Below are positions 11,890 through 24,095 of a stretch of DNA of 64,000 nt, piece after piece. Positions within the stretch are counted from its first letter, which is position 1, and each line of letters opens with the position of its first letter. The notes beneath the pieces were generated by a model. The model had not been told where the DNA came from. It searched no databases and saw only the letters and a program-made list of their open reading frames with translations. The translations under genes were made by a program, and so were the position numbers. The DNA comes from Scleromitrula shiraiana (lineage: Eukaryota > Ascomycota > Leotiomycetes > Helotiales > Sclerotiniaceae): assembly GCA_028455995.1 (NCBI GenBank), contig JABELC010000014.1, forward strand, positions 62,001-126,000, given 5' to 3'.

Positions 11890-13053
11890 CAGCAAATATC
11901 AATAACGCCTCCAATGAAATGTTGTGAGAATATTGATATACCTCACTTTTCCAATCCCATACAAATCAGAGTCTATCTTCTCCCTCTCCATCTTGTCCTG
12001 CGCGTCCAGCCCATACTTTGTATCCGTTGCCAACTTAGGTATCAACAACTTCTTCCATCTTTTTCTTGTATTGTACTCCACTCTTTCACCTTTAAGTTCT
12101 CTGCAGTTACTCCCAATTGATCCAATGCAATATTACAGATATCAATTCTTGCTTCATCACACATTCGAACTACCTCACATGCCCACTCAACTCCCCAAGG
12201 CATGAGCATGCGGATCGAGATGTAATGAATGCTCTCGACGTCAGAATTCTGACCGAAGAAGCCATGCTCAATAAGAATTTCGAAGCAAGTAAGAACCATT
12301 GTGCCGAACATATCGAGGATTCCTTGTACAACAGGAGCGTTGTCGTTCACTGGGTAGAATATATTAGATTGATATCTGCCAGCTGAAATGTAAAGGAGTA
12401 TATACTCATCCAAGGTCCCAACCATACTGACTTAAGACAGCAAGCAAGTCCTTCGAGGTACGCCCATTTCTTGTATGGACTCACAGTCTTTCTAAAGATA
12501 TCTCGATTAAAATCAATCAATTATATGGATATCAGGGTAAGCTACATCATGCAACAGAGGATGAAAAAAACATACGAAATTCCCCATAACCTCTGAAAAT
12601 CCATGTCCATCCCAGTCGTTGGAGATATACAAACTTCTCGATTCTTGTGATCTCTTATTCACTTCCAGAAGCAAGTTCTTCATAAGCCTCAAACCTTCTT
12701 CAGAAACAGCCGGCTCGGAATGGTCGTTCGTCACGACAACAGTAAGATCCTCGGTTCTTGGCAAAGTATGTTCGTGTCCTCATGCCAATACGTCTCTTTA
12801 GGATCAAAAAGTAGATAGAGAGGTTTGGTAGAGAGCTGGAGAAGTATACCCAATCAGTCTCATCCAGGCATGATGTATTGCGAAAACAGCAACTCACAGT
12901 GTTAGCATCCGAGTACGTGAACTTCGAAACTTGAGTAGTTTCCGTCGAACCCGTGGCTGTATCTTTCGTATTTGCTACCGGAGATGTCTGGGGGAAAGAC
13001 TTAGTAGTCTTTGAGGGGTTGCTATCAATCAGGCCCTTTCGCTTAAGCGGCAT
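11890..13053 (-). pseudogene. Decayed gene of unknown function
   Basis: Starts on the minus strand at an ATG at 13053 (MPLKRKGLIDSNPSKTTKSF). A plausible intron (gtgagttg...ctccag, about 12896-12835) joins it to LSTKPLYLLFDPKETYWHED. After a frame change the reading continues as LTVVVTNDHSEPAVSEEGLRLMKNLL, LYISNDWDGHGFSEVMGNF, DIFRKTVSPYKKWAYLEGL and, further on, VVDTQ/VGNGYKVWAGRAGQ-like sequence with several frame changes and stops. The segments look like one collinear protein of about 300-350 residues. I do not recognise the family and propose no function. It could be a real gene with more introns than I can place, but the repeated frame changes favour a pseudogene. Confidence 0.45.
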
Positions 13054-13789
13054 ATTGATCACTTGTGGGGGAGCTTCGTTCTTCTTAAGTTGGTATAAGA
13101 ATGAACACACTTGGGCGTAAATAATTTGGAAGAAAGATAGTGGGATTCAGTAGATTTCATCTTTCGGAGGGAGTATTAGTCTACTTATGACTCAATAGCA
13201 AGCAAACGGGCAGTTTGCCACATCGACAACATCTGCTGTTGCCTACAAGGAAAAGCAATACAGAGGCGAGGGTGTTAGCATCATGCAGCCGTCAATAAAA
13301 TGATATAGCATATTTTGATCACATTTTGCCGTTTGTCTGCTCAGAAATCATCGTTATTGGTGACTTTGCAGGCTCGATGCAGGCCCAGGGTGGATATTTG
13401 GAAGCTGTTGGAGAAACTCTGTATTGAATCTATATAATCGATGAGATCAATATCGACGTCAAATACCAATTTCAATACATATGAAACGAATAACTTCGGG
13501 GAATTCCCGGCTGAGAAATTCTTTTGGAAAGAATGTTGAAAGTCTTAGATTTTGGATATGGTATGGTACCGAGGCTGATAATGTAACTTTTTGTACTACA
13601 CGTGAGTTCGAGACAAGCTGGTCCTAAATCGCGTTAAAGGCACGCGCACCGATTACCGTTTATTTATTAGTTCTTCCCCGCGTCGCGTCTTCCAATTCCA
13701 ATTTCAATTTCCCTGTACACCCGTTTGTTTCTTCCTGATAATTCCCCATCCCCAATCAATACATTCATTTATACGTTCGGTTTGCTCCT
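13054..13789. promoter_or_regulatory. Intergenic region between divergent genes
   Basis: Separates the minus-strand relic from the SLIP-GC-like gene and should hold the promoter of the latter. The last about 110 nt (13675-13789) are pyrimidine-rich (ttccaattccaatttcaatttccc), typical of fungal core promoters and leaders. No specific factor site is claimed. Confidence 0.35.
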
Positions 13790-16700
13790 ATGGCAGACTC
13801 GGAGCCTCTTGAAGGGGGTGACCTCAGAACCCAACATGAATTGCATCACAAGGCTTTGAAGGTGAAACCTGCAACTGCAAAGGTAGATGGCGAATATTGG
13901 GCTGCCGGTAAGTGTTGATTCATGTTACATAATACTCATGTTACATAATACTCATGTTATACTATACGTATAGTATACGTATAGTATAGTATAGTATAAG
14001 TCTATGAATAAGATACGATGCAACTTATTTCCATTCTATCCAATGTTCCAAGCTATATGTGCTGACTATTAACACCACAATTAGTATTAATTCCTGATGT
14101 TGATGGTTGTGAGCCCAAGCACTTCAATTGGTTCAAAGCGAAGGGCAGACATACCGTCTTAAAGATTCAAAAAGCCTGCCTCAACCAATGCCAACTTCAT
14201 CTTGTACTCAGACAAGGAAGCCGTCCAGTCTCTTTGGCAAAAAAAATGCTTAATATCAATCACTTTCAAGATGAGATCATCGTTTTCTGGAGCACTAAAA
14301 GTACATTAGGCGAGGACCCTTCGGTTTCTACACCTGTTCGAAATTCATTACACTCATTATCCCAACCACGATATGTAAACTCAATGAGCCAATCACCGGT
14401 CAATATTAAGTCCACTCCTCCTCAGGGTTCTGGAACAGTTAAAGCAGAACCATCTTACGAGTCTCCTTTTACTGTACCAACCGCCCATCAAGAAACTGTA
14501 TCTACAGCCACTCAACCATCTTTACAATCAACCGTTTTTCCATCAGTGACAGTCAATGATCGTGCAGGCTATCAGCTGTTTGCTAACGAGAATCGTGAAG
14601 ATTACAAATCCTCGTTATTTATCCCAGGTATGACGCTATTGGAAGTAATATTTGCCTCTACATGAGCTAATTTCTAGTAGCTGAAATCGAGTTTTCCTTG
14701 CAAAAAGCTTGGGCTCAAATACCACCTCCGGCTCGTACTATGTTTGTTAACAGAGCAGCCGCGACTCCCGGTTCCAACCTCCCAGCGTCAGTGAGTGTTG
14801 TATCGAGTGTCGATGATGCTAGTGTTACGCAACCGCAAGACCAAGGCACTTCTAATTTAATACAACCGAAGAACGAAGGCCCTACCCCTACAAAACGAGA
14901 AGAATCTTTGGAACCTGCCGTCGAGCTTTCAAAACCTGCAATAACCAGGGTGGAGAAACTCATTGAAGACAGTTCCCCAGAACTCCTTGAGGATGAAGTT
15001 GCAAGGACGGATACATTTCTGGCCGCTCTGAAAGATCAATTCAAGGTTCCAGAAGCTCATTCTCACCAGGATGTAAAGCACTGGATGCAACAAATCGGTG
15101 AGCAATTTGAATATCTATTTACAACCTTTTACTGATCTTAATAGAAAATCTCCAGGAACAGGGTGTAGATACGCCGACTATCATCGGAGTCGTTGGTAAT
15201 ACCGGTGCAGGAAAGAGTAGTGTGATCAATGCTATGCTTGATGAAGAGCGTCTGGTTCCCACTAATTGGTGAGTAGATACTGTTTATATTTTGTAGTAGT
15301 ATACTTACGGTTTCTAGCATGCGCGCTTGCACTGCCGTAGTTACAGAGATGTCCTGGAACTCGAGCGATGATCCAACGAAGAAGTATAGAGCCGAGATTG
15401 AGTTCATTAAGGAATCCGATTGGAAGAAAGATCTCGAACTATCTCTTAACGAATTGATTGATGGTTCTGGACACGTAAGATATTCAAGCCACCACATTGA
15501 AATTTTCTAACTCTGCACACAGGTATCTAGCGAATGTACAAATGCAGAATCTGATGCCGGAGTTGCATATGCCAGAATTAAGGCTGGTAGGCTGAGTTTC
15601 TAATCTAATAGCGTCGCAATTTATTTACTTGTCTTTAGTCTACCCACAGAAAACAAAGGACATGCTAGCTCATGCAACTGTTGAGGAACTCATGGCTGAG
15701 GAAGGTGTTCAAAAAGTTCTTGGAACTACCAAACAAGTCGAGACATCGAGAGCAGGATTGTTTTACAAAGAGCTTCAACACTACGTTGACAGTAAAGAAA
15801 AGGCAACTGGCGATAAAGACAAGAAAGCCGAGCGTGAAAAGGGAGAGAAAAAAGAAAAGAGGACCATGGAATTTTGGCCACTAATCAAAGTGGTCAGAAT
15901 CTTTACAAAAGCTGATGCTTTATCCACGTGAGTGATGAACATTCATAACTCTATCTTTGTTGAAACTGATTGTGGTTTAGTGGTGCTGTTATCGTTGATT
16001 TACCTGGTGTTCATGACAGTAATGCTGCTCGTGCTGCTGTAGCAGCTGGTTACATGAAACAATGCACTGGTAATATTTGGGTTCTATCTATAATTGCATC
16101 TTGTATCTGACATGACTTATAGGTCTATGGATTTGTGCACCAATCAATCGAGCAGTCGATGATAAGGCAGCGAAGTCTCTCCTTGGAGAATCATTCAAAC
16201 GCCAACTCAAGTATGATGGAGTAAGTACAACATAAATACCTCCAGCCAATATCCCTTTTCGGTTCAGTCATGTTAATTTATCTATAGCAATTTTCACGAA
16301 TTACTTTCATCTGTTCCAAGACTGATGATATTTCCGTTCACGAAGCTTCTGATTCTCTCGGTCTAGAAGAAGAAATGGCTGAAGATTACGCAAAGATTGA
16401 TGAGATTGATAAGCAAATCCAGACTTTACGCGCAAATATTAAGGAACTTAAGGAGAATAGAGCCGTATATGATGAAATGTTAGATGACGCAGATGACTCG
16501 ATAGATATTTGGGAATTCTTGGAGAAGGATGTCGAGGCAGGCAAAACAGTCTATGCTCCAAACTCTGACTACAAGAGAAAGCGGTCAAGTACTCCGAAAA
16601 TATCGCGCAAAAAGCAAAAGAAGTCCAACGCTGATTCTGATTCTGACGATGATAATTCCCAGGATAATAACGAGAACGAAGATGAAGAAGAAGCATCAGA

Positions 16701-18829
16701 TGAAGGTGAACCCTTGACGGCTGAGGCGATAGAAACTAAACTTGATGAACTCAAAGACACCAAAAAGAAAGCCCGAAAAGAAAAACGAGCCTTTGACATC
16801 CAAATCAATGAGGCAAATCAAGAACTAAAAGGTCTCGAGAAAAAGCAAGATGAAATCGACATAAAAATGCGATCCATCTGTATTGCTGGTCGAAACAAGT
16901 ACTCCAAGGGTGCTATTCGTAAGTATATTGTCCAATTCATTCCACACTTCTTCGCTAACTCATGAATATCAGAACAGGACTTTGCTGCTGGTATCAAGGA
17001 ATTAGATCAGGAAAGTGCTGAAGAGGAAGATGCAGAGAACTTCAACCCCGAAGAAGATATCCGCGACTATGACGCCGTGGCTGAGAGTCTTCCCGTATTC
17101 TGCGTTAGCAGTAGAGCCTACCAGCAACTTAATGGAAGATTGAAGCATGATGCCACGATTCCAGGCTTTCGGGATGTTCAACAAACTGAAGTAAGTTGTC
17201 ACACAGCTTCCTCTCGACATATACATCACTAACAATGCATTAGATTCCCCAACTACAAGCTCATTGCAAAAAACTTACAGAGGCTGGACGAAGTGCCAAT
17301 TGCCGCCGCTATCTAAATACCCTACTTCAGCTTGTGTTATCTCTATCCTTATGGGCAGATAATGCTGAAGGATCTGATATTCATCTTTCGGATAATCAGA
17401 AAGCATCGGAGGCTCGTTGGCTCGAGAAGAAGCTGGCTGATCTAGAAAATAACCTTGATAAGGCAGTTGCAGATTGTCTATCGCAGATGAAGGATGCATT
17501 AGGACATAACATTTTTGAGCGCTTTCCTGATGTCATTCGGTTAGCAGCAGATCAGGCACCGGAGACTGTTGGTAAATGGGGTGCGCCTGTTAACAAACTC
17601 AACCGCGCTGCAGGAGGTTTATATTGGTCCACATATAAAGGTAATTATTCTAGCTATTCTATGTCACGAGATCATGCTAACATTTCTAGCAATCTGCCGT
17701 CGAGATGGTGTCTATGGCAATAAGTCGGGTAAGATCAGTTATCAGTTCCAACCTTTCTAGCGCTAACAAATTAAAGTTGCCTACAATTTCAATGAGGACT
17801 TGGTTGAACCATTAATGAAGCATCTAGCAAATCATTGGGAAAAAGCATTCTCTCGACGACTTCCTGCAGTGCTTCGAGAATTTACTAGAAAGGCGAAGAC
17901 TGTTATCGCCAATTTCCATCGAGAAGTCGAAGTTCGTAGCCGTAATAATGGGGCAGGAATTACTGGCTTATCGATGTTATCTCAACAACTCCGAACTTAC
18001 GAAGCAACATTCTCTATAGTCACCACGGAAATGGTCGAAGCAATCAACAACCTGCAACGCGAAGCGAATCGAGAATTCGTACCAATTGTTGCTAAGAAAT
18101 TAGCTCCTTCGTATCAATACTGTGTTCAAGAGAGTGGTATGTTCAATTTGGCTCGAACCTACTCACTTAATATGAAACTAATCTTGATATCTAGGTGGCG
18201 GTTCTTACATGCGAATGAAAAATCACATGCACGATCATGTCGGAAGAGAACGCCATTCCATGTTCACAGAGACTTGTGATGAAGTCAAGAATAAATTAAC
18301 ATCCATGTGTCAAGTTGTGGAAGAAAGTATGAGTAATAGGACTAATGAAGTTTTCATCCTAATGCGTCGAGACTACCTTACCGTTGTCAATGGTGTTGAA
18401 GTCAAGGGTAAGATCATGCCTAAATGGGAGCGTGGGATGAGAGCTGCTATCGCAAAATTACTTGAGGAGCATGAAAACGAGGTCGCGGAGATCAAAGAGC
18501 CTGTTCACGATCAGCAAGACGTAGTCATGAACGATGATGACGACAAAGCGGCTGGAACTACCGAGAATACCACTGAATCTACTATCGACAATGCTGCCAA
18601 AAGCACTAATGATACTGCTACGGAGAGTGTCGTTGATAAAGCTTCCGAAGCTGCTATCGAAACTGCTACCTTGAGTGCTATCGATAACGACACAGAGAAC
18701 TCCAAAGGGGATATCACCGAAAGTGCTGTCGATAATGCCGTTCATAACGCTGCGGAGAACATTACTAAGAGTACTATCGAAAATGATAGCGAAACTAGTG
18801 GCGAAGCTGCTGCCCAAATCGCTTTCTAG
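13790..18829 (+). CDS. Nuclear GTPase SLIP-GC-like dynamin-type protein
   Basis: Fifteen exons: 13790-13907, 14085-14627, 14678-15097, 15145-15268, 15318-15474, 15523-15586, 15639-15927, 15981-16069, 16123-16220, 16288-16918, 16973-17190, 17244-17640, 17690-17728, 17777-18136, 18195-18829 (4182 nt, 1393 aa, frame kept throughout). A large GTPase: P-loop GNTGAGKS at 378-385, switch II DLPG at 578-581 and base-specifying SKTD at 644-647. Between and after these lie a lysine-rich insertion and a long acidic coiled coil (about 655-850) with a basic, nuclear-signal-like KRKRSS and KKQKK region. The C-terminal half (about 870-1270) is helical, dynamin-stalk-like. The last about 90 residues are degenerate 10-12 residue repeats rich in Thr, Glu, Asp, Asn and Ala (e.g. 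ESTIDNAAKST). The family name follows the vertebrate nuclear GTPase; function in fungi is not established. The repeat frame continues past the stop (see findings). Confidence 0.9.
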
Positions 18830-21731
18830 AGTACTCTTGACGACGCAATTGATGACGCTGCCAAAGACAAGATCGCTGCCGAGAACTAGATTTCCAAAAA
18901 CAACGAACAAACTTCTTCGATCTTAACTTCGGAGAATATCGATATGACGACCGACCAATCATCTACGGAATTGACTGGCTAAAACAGTCATGCATATGTT
19001 CCAGATTTTTTGTCCTTTCTTCTTCTTTCTCTGTTCTATGTATTAGATATTTTCCTTCTATTTTACAGTGGTGGGTGGCTATTTTCTGGCGTATGGGGGC
19101 GCAGTTACTGGCTGATGTATGTGTGTCTAATATTTGGTTTATGACGAGTTTTTACATTATGGATGGGTGTCATGAAAAAAGAAGTTTTGCAATTGACATT
19201 GGAGTTAGTATTGGGTGAGTGGATATATGACTGGTTAGATGGTGTGATGGTGTAATGGTGTGATGGTATGATAGTGTTATTAAGGATCATTGTACAAATA
19301 TGTAGAATACAAGGTAGCTGCTAGCTAGTGTGTGATATAATATGAAAAACATAATTACATATAAATATTGGATTGGTTTCTTCGTGAAAGATTTGGAATT
19401 GGTTGGGAAGTTTGTTGGGAAGTTGATTTACTTCGCTTCGGTGAATGAACTAGATTACGCTGCTTCATACGACTAGCAGGGACTAGTCGACTAATTAGTT
19501 AATTAGACTTATTGTTTCGCATTCAGTCTCAGGAAATGACATCTTCTTATTCATGAAATCAAATAACTTTGTTTCATATCTGACTGTATATATAGAGCAT
19601 CACTATGCATCATGTTAGTTGTTATCTCCTCGATCATATATATAATTCATGGACCGTAATACAATGAAGGGTAAGTGGTGTGCATATATCCTTAGATACC
19701 ACTAGTTGAGAATATTAACAGATGAACGAACCCCTGTATCCGCCTTCCCTTCCCCTCTCTGAGCTTATTATTCTCTCTTACCCTACCCTGCTCTACCCTA
19801 TTCCATCCAAATACATTTATTCATACAGCCCAGAAAAGTTAAAGTAAAACATTACAACCATTCATCCATCCATCCATCCATCCATATACCTATCTTCTTT
19901 TACTTCTCTTCCCACATCTCTTTAATCTATCTTGCTTCCTCCATTTCCACCTGTTTCCACCCATTTCCATTCACCCACCCGATCAAATCAAATCACATCT
20001 AATCCCCTCCCCTCTCATCACTCATCCTCCAATTTACCCCACCCACTCCGGTAATCCTATCCATCCCATCTTACCTCACTTCACCCTATCCCATTCTATC
20101 CATCCCATTTCGTTCCCTATCACCTCATCATCTTATATCAATCACCTTATCTCACTCACTCACTCATATCGCCTTACCCTTACCCATCTATCTTACCCAT
20201 CTATCTTACCCACATATCATATCTATCACATTATATCTATCATATCGAGGAATTCCTTCCATTATCACTATAATGTAGATATCAAGATATCTATCTAATA
20301 TGATAATTAGATATAGATATAAATATAGATACAATTATCACCACCTACCTACCTGTACGACAGACAAACAAACAAACAAACAGATAACGAATCGAATTGA
20401 ATTAAATATGGAAAGAAAGACGAAGCATGCATAGGATAGAATAGAATAAATAGACAAACTAGCAGATGCGATGAATATTGACTTGTTATATTATTTATAG
20501 TAAAGAATAATATCTATTATCTCTTATATCATGTAGTAGAAGAGAAGCAATAGAAGCAATGAATATGTATTAATTGGATCGGGTGGGATGGGATGAGTAG
20601 AGTGCGGTAGGTGAGTAAGTAAGTTATTGATATATTTATTTATTTATCTATCCATCTATTTATCTATACATTCATCCATCTATCTATTCTTATGTTCTCC
20701 CCATCTCTTTTATCCTCCCCTTCCCCTTTCCCCCCCTCTCCCCTCCTACCGCTCCTCACAACCACACAAACCACAAACAACTAGGCCAAACTATACTTCG
20801 TCTGCCCACCTACTCAATCAATCAATCAAATACGCACATACATACATCCATACATATATAAAAAAACAAGCACAAGCACAAGCACAAGCACCCAAATCGC
20901 ATACAGTACATCATAGTCAAACCAAACAAAACAAAACAAAATAACTTTAAATTCTCTCATCTCTTCTCATCCTTTCTATCTCCCCTATCTATCTTATTTT
21001 TCCAACTCCCCAACGCCTATGCTAGAAAACATGATATGATATGATATGATATAATATAATATGGTATGGTATGGTATGACCTGATACGACCTGACCTAAT
21101 CTAACAATCTACTCCATCCCAAAGAAACTTCAAAAAACGGAAAACGCCTAAGCACAGCAGAGCACAACACAACACAACACGACACAATTTGACGCGTCAA
21201 GTGTTAGATAAATGTAGGAAGGAAGAAGGTTGTATTGTATGTATGTATTGTATATACATTATTGTGTTGTGTGAAAAATGGAGAAAACTGGAAATGGGAA
21301 TGTATGGTATGACGGTATGGTATGATGGTATCATGATTGTACAAATGCGATTTGCTTAAGAAAACGAGACGAGACGAGATGAGACGAGTCGAGACGGGCC
21401 GAGCCGAGCCGAGACGAGCGGATATGATAATGTATAAATAAGTATGGAATAGAAAGGAATCAACTTGTTGATTCCTAGAAAGTAGATTGGGATAAAGCAA
21501 TGTAGTGTAGTGAGGCTCTATAGACATTATGAGATAGATGAGGTGTATGAATTTTGATTATTATATTCTGTAGTCTGTCTTTCCGATATGTTTTTGTTTG
21601 GTGAAATTTTTAATTCTTTTAGTCGCTAAATTGATGTTTTGAAAATGCCACGATTCCATGTCTAAATAAGTGTATAATGTTCTTCATATACACATAACGT
21701 ATATGGATCGAATAATGGTGAAATCTATCGT
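18830..21731. other. Long convergent intergenic region rich in simple repeats
   Basis: Lies between the 3' ends of the GTPase (+) and the Ca2+/H+ exchanger (-). 19730-20270 is a G-poor, C/T-rich tract with (atcc)n at 19862-19886. (aaac)n lies at about 20366-20381, an (acaagc)n run at about 20868-20892, pentamer runs (gatat, ggtat) at 21030-21080, and a gacga/ccgag purine-rich run at 21362-21420. A frame at 20627-20944 is translated repeat, not a gene. Confidence 0.6.
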
Positions 21732-23553
21732 TTATACAGCACCGGTAGCTGGGTAGTACCAAGCACATACTGCGATAATTCTATAATATGTCAGTAACGT
21801 ATTTATGCGAGGACTAAGGAGAAAGCTTACATGTAAAGGCACTGTAACAACATCCCTTCCAACCAATGACTCTTACCATCTCCAATCAAATAATTGACGA
21901 GAAGAACAGCCACGAATAATACGGCAACTTGGAAACCATCGAAACTCAAGTTCATTTCATCATTTCCCAAAATCCATCCAATGACAACCATCAGGGGAAT
22001 CAAAAGTAACGAAACTTGCATACTAGATCCAACTGCAACACCAATTGCAAGATCCATCTTATCTTTGCAAGCAACTGTAACGGCTGTAGCATGTTCGGCA
22101 GCATTTCCAACAATCGGGAGAAGAATAAGACCAACGAATTCAACCGAAATTCCACCACTTTTGGTAACTGCGCTAATACTATCGACCATGAATTCGGCGC
22201 AAACTCCAATAATAGCAGTAGCACCTGCAAGAGTGGCCCAAGCAACCAAAATATGCAATTGTGGCTCTTCCGGTTCATCCTTTTCATCCAACAATGCATT
22301 TGGGTTGAGAAGTTCGTCATGTGGTGGTCTTTCTGGGAGATTTGCTCGTCCTGGTCCTGCTCCAATACCTCCAACCTTGGCCAAACCTTTTGCGAGTGCA
22401 CCATCGGGTAAAGCATTCTTGCGTGGTCTCATGGGGACTTTTTGACTCTCTTCGTTAAAAATATCAGAGTGAGTTTTTAATTGGAAATAAAGATATCCAC
22501 CATAGACGATGAGAAGAATAACCGAGACACCGCGAGAGATTGCAGCAATTGGAACATCCGAGGTAGTTGAAAATTGGTCAAAAGCTGTAGGAACAATCAC
22601 ACTAGCCACAGCGAGTGCCAATAAACTTGCGGCGGTCTGAGCGACTGTTTGGTTGAAAAATTGTTCCGTTCGTCTAAGTCCTCCAAAAAAGAAACACATG
22701 CCCATGACGAGTAACAAATTCGACAAGACACTACCAATTAATGAGGTTTGAACAACCACAACTTCGCCCTTGACCAAAGCAATAATGGCGACAATCATTT
22801 CGACGGCATTACTATATTTTGTTAGCATACCTCAAAGATATTGGAATTTATACCATACCCAAATGAAGCATTCAGTAGACCTCCCAAACTTTCCCCTACG
22901 TGAAGGGCAATTTCTTCCGTAGCAAAACTCAACATGGCTGCGAGTGGTATGATGGCAATAAAGTTTACCACGAAAACGGCAATCTTGTTGACTCCGGCAT
23001 AGTTGAGGGCAATACCGACTGGTGCGGCAATGAGTAGAAGGTTGATCCAGGAATTAAAAATGGTGTTTTGTAACTGATTCCTTACGGTGAAGGGAGCATG
23101 CGTTAAATCCTTTCCTTTGAAAATCCATCCCTTCTTCTTGGGTTTCTCCTCGCCGTCGGCCAATTGTTGTCTATCCTTCTTAAACCAGCCTTTAACAAAT
23201 CTGTGTCGAGCCTTTTCCTCTTCACTTGGTTGTCTTGATGACCTTCTTCCGACAATAGTTTCTTCCGTGCTATTCGGATTGCTTGGTCTCGATGCATGAG
23301 TTGCCTTCCCACGGTCCCCCATCCCTCGTGCAAAATTCCGATTATTGCTATATGATGATTCACGTTCTGGTCGCCCAGGGAAAGTGTTCACGGCTGTTAA
23401 GTTTGTGTCCGCCGTCGTACCCCTCCCTGATTCCTCATCTGCTAATTGTGCGGGAAATGTATTTCGTCGCATGGTTTTTCGAAAAGGATTCGCGGAATCC
23501 CCAAACCATGCTTCCCGTCGCGCCTTGCGCTGTATCGAGTCTAAGTTGGCCAT
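21732..23553 (-). CDS. Vacuolar Ca2+/H+ exchanger (CAX family, Vcx1-like)
   Basis: Moves cytosolic Ca2+ into the vacuole in exchange for protons. Three exons on the minus strand: 23553-22859, 22811-21831, 21780-21732 (1725 nt, 574 aa); introns of 47 and 50 nt, the first with a TGCTAAC branch site. About 165 N-terminal hydrophilic residues precede the membrane part, as in fungal members. The two diagnostic repeats are present: GNAVEMIVAIIAL starting at 232 and GNAAEHATAV starting at about 467, each carrying the Glu that binds Ca2+ in this family. About ten hydrophobic segments are visible, with an acidic loop (DEKDEPEEPQ) between the two halves. The last exon adds only ATGAV-type residues after a hydrophobic helix. 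Intact and likely functional. Confidence 0.93.
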
Positions 23554-23592
23554 GATAGTAAGTAAATACCCCTTTTAATAGGATTGTATGTT

Positions 23593-23765
23593 TTGTATAT
23601 AAAATTAGTTGTATATAAGATTAATTGTATATAGAATTAGTTGTATAGAGAATTAGTTGTATATAAAATTAATTGTATATAAAATTAATTGTATATAAAA
23701 TTAATTGTATATAAAATCAATTGTATATAAAATTAATTGTATATAAAAACAATTGTATATATTAA
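23593..23765. repeat. 16 bp minisatellite (ttgtatataaaattaa)n
   Basis: About ten to eleven tandem copies of a 16 bp unit with small changes, directly upstream of the exchanger start codon (23553), so within its promoter or 5' leader. Confidence 0.9.
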
Positions 23766-23971
23766 TAAATCAAGTGTTATTGACTCTTTTTGAAAAATCA
23801 TGAACTGAGTATTCAAAAAAAGATGGAAAAAAGAAACGCAATGAATTGACTATGCGAATGGAGTAAACTGACGCATATTAAATGATTTGACCATTTTTTT
23901 GAATATTTTGTTGTTATGATAATTGTAAAGTAAGAGTAAGTAAGTAAGTAGATGCGAAATAGTAAAAAGTC

Positions 23972-24095
23972 GATTGATGGTGGATTTGATGGTGGATTGA
24001 TTGATGGTGGATTTGATGGTGGATTTGATGGTGGATTTGATGGTGGATTTGATGGTGGATTGACGGTGGATCGATGATGGATTGATGATGGATTG
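23972..24095. repeat. 12 bp minisatellite (gatttgatggtg)n
   Basis: Tandem copies of gatttgatggtg and close variants (gattgatggtg, gatgatg). It reads as SerThrIleLys repeats on the minus strand, which only reflects the repeat. Confidence 0.9.

Noticed and set aside
20627..20944. 105-codon frame with Ser/Tyr/Pro-rich sequence in the intergenic region
   Set aside because: Built from tatt/atct and acaagc simple repeats; no start context, homology or splice structure.
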